Source: Chitinophaga filiformis (GTDB lineage Bacteria > Bacteroidota > Bacteroidia > Chitinophagales > Chitinophagaceae). From it: a DNA stretch of 64,000 nt. The translations under genes were made by a program, and so were the position numbers. The notes beneath the pieces are model-generated. The model worked only from the letters and a program-made list of their open reading frames with translations, was not told the origin of the DNA and ran no database searches. Numbering within the stretch: the first letter of the stretch is position 1; each line of letters opens with the position of its first letter. Of the stretch, positions 63,083-64,000 are shown piece after piece. The stretch is taken from NCBI RefSeq assembly GCF_021646545.1, contig NZ_JAKIRP010000027.1:1-64000 (forward strand), in the 5' to 3' direction.

Positions 63083-63568
63083 TTATGACTTCCAAATCCC
63101 GAGTACTCTTCTGATCAGGATAATCTGGCCGATGTGATAGCTGGTGTGATCGGCTATCAGCAGTGCCTCACGCAACAGATGTTGTCCGTCGCCATGCGGG
63201 AAAGGCGCATAAAGATCAGCGTGAGGATCTTTCAGCAGATCAATAAATTCTTTCAGGTCGCTTTTAATCTGTGCCAGACATTCTTTCCAGGCGGCCTCAT
63301 TTTCAGGGGCTGTTTCTTTGGGCCAGTATCCTTCCGGCCAAGCTGGCGACTCATGTTTGGCGTTGCGTGAGAATTCCAGTATATCCCATTGTGTTATCCG
63401 GATGTGTTCTACTAATTGCCAGATACTATAAGGCATTCCTTCCGGTACTACGCCCCTCTGTTCAGCTGGCAGGCCCTTTAACGCGTCGTCGAAAGTAACG
63501 TGTGTAGGTCCGCCGGTTAATAATTGTTCCAGCGTTTTTACAAGTTCTTTATTGTGTGTTGTAACCAT
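63083..63568 (-). CDS. DinB-superfamily protein
   Basis: 161 residues, a four-helix bundle of the DinB/YfiT type. Likely metal-site His residues are in PYSIWQLVEHIRITQWDIL (near residue 52) and DHTSYHIGQIILIRR (near residue 143). Some DinB proteins are thiol-S-transferases; the role here is unknown. The DinB-like fold of EgtB next door is only a shared fold. It is divergent from the TetR gene, 83 nt away, and may be its target. Confidence 0.9.
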   Translation of the reverse strand: MVTTHNKELVKTLEQLLTGGPTHVTFDDALKGLPAEQRGVVPEGMPYSIWQLVEHIRITQWDILEFSRNAKHESPAWPEGYWPKETAPENEAAWKECLAQIKSDLKEFIDLLKDPHADLYAPFPHGDGQHLLREALLIADHTSYHIGQIILIRRVLGIWKS

Positions 63569-63615
63569 ATTTTCAATTTACGACTTATTGCTCAATAAGA
63601 ATGCCAGGGGAATAA

Positions 63616-63647
63616 TTTGCTTACTTACTTACAAGTAAGTAATTTTG
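63616..63647 (+). promoter_or_regulatory. Promoter and operator of the TetR gene
   Basis: TTTG (63616-63619) and TAATTTTG (63640-63647) are 20 nt apart and fit the Bacteroidota -33/-7 consensus. TTACTTAC-AA-GTAAGTAA (63625-63642), a perfect 8-bp inverted repeat, fills the spacer. The ATG at 63652 lies so close to the -7 box that the transcript would be leaderless or nearly so. The site suggests autorepression. Confidence 0.65.
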
Positions 63648-63651
63648 TACT

Positions 63652-64000
63652 ATGCAGGATACTAAAGAAAGAATTGTTTCGCTGGCTGACCAGCTGATCA
63701 AGACCAGGGGGTATAATGCCTTCAGTTATAAGGATATATCTGACCCTCTGGAGATAAAGAATGCGGCTATACATTATCATTTCCCTACTAAAACGGATCT
63801 GGGGATGGCGGTCCTGGACCTTGAGCTGCAGCATTTTATGGCGGGTACTGCCAAAGTAGCGGCGCAGCCGGAGGATAAACAGCTGAAGTTCCTGTTTGAT
63901 ACGTTTGGTAAAAAACATAAAGAGGGGTTGGTGTGTCTGATGGGGTCATTGTCGCCGGATTATGACACGCTGCCTTCGCCCTTGCAGGAGAAGATCACTG
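63652..64000 (+). CDS. TetR-family regulator (3' cut by window)
   Basis: 116 residues are visible. The N-terminal helix-turn-helix reads MQDTKERIVSLADQLIKTRGYNAFSYKDI, then KNAAIHYHFPTKTDLGMAVLD, a standard TetR DNA-binding domain with the YHF recognition helix. The ligand-binding domain has begun and runs off the window. It probably represses its own promoter and perhaps the divergent DinB gene through the palindrome at 63625. Confidence 0.9.
   Translation, partial: MQDTKERIVSLADQLIKTRGYNAFSYKDISDPLEIKNAAIHYHFPTKTDLGMAVLDLELQHFMAGTAKVAAQPEDKQLKFLFDTFGKKHKEGLVCLMGSLSPDYDTLPSPLQEKIT

Noticed and set aside
63083..63568. DinB protein as part of ergothioneine synthesis
   Set aside because: It is convergent with egtD and separated by a terminator; the shared DinB fold with EgtB does not imply a shared pathway.

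Overview
The window looks like a chromosome segment of a Bacteroidota bacterium of the Chitinophaga type. The signs are a type IX secretion (T9SS) C-terminal sorting domain, exosortase N with its VIT-domain target, DUF4402 proteins, TAnnTTTG-type -7 promoter boxes, A-rich start contexts instead of strong Shine-Dalgarno sites, and a SusC-like carboxypeptidase-regulatory/plug segment. I see no tRNA, rRNA, CRISPR array or phage genes.

Layout. 1-885: the 3' end of an IS3-like transposase, TGTAAAG repeats, and a 230-bp nested inverted repeat whose 108-bp core is a perfect palindrome built from 11-nt units. 886-13506 (+): a surface-structure operon with two DUF4402 proteins, a PapD-like chaperone, a 2650-residue T9SS-sorted adhesin and an usher-like outer membrane protein. 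13597-23012 (-): a complete L-rhamnose operon (rhaT, bifunctional aldolase/dehydrogenase, rhaI, kinase, lutABC, rhaM), which predicts rhamnose to dihydroxyacetone phosphate plus lactate, and lactate to pyruvate. 23167-34204: a lipoprotein, an LLM flavin oxidoreductase, a PIF1-like helicase, an exported SAM hydrolase-like protein, a copper-storage-like/HD pair, and a MacAB-TolC-type efflux operon.

34479-35793 (-): a three-gene cassette that reads as toxin, XRE antitoxin and SecB-like chaperone. 36141-41536: a GH51 arabinofuranosidase, a secreted DTA-heptad repeat protein, a second 11-nt-periodic hairpin, an outer membrane barrel, a lipoprotein and an AraC regulator with an HMA-like N-terminus. 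41645-52340: an alpha-2-macroglobulin protein with an inserted SusC-like segment, a lipoprotein, a hybrid histidine kinase, an SRPBCC protein and a GNAT acetyltransferase. 52466-56358 (-): exosortase N and its VIT-domain substrate. 56576-64000: DUF427, a mercuric-reductase-like flavoprotein, an ABC importer next to egtB and egtD (probable ergothioneine uptake and synthesis), a DinB protein, and a TetR regulator cut by the window end.

Most unusual points: the 11-nt-periodic hairpins at two unrelated-sequence loci, the chaperone-usher/T9SS combination, the SecB-linked toxin-antitoxin cassette, and a circularly permuted substrate-binding domain in the transporter beside the ergothioneine genes. 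All calls come from reading the sequence; no database search was run.
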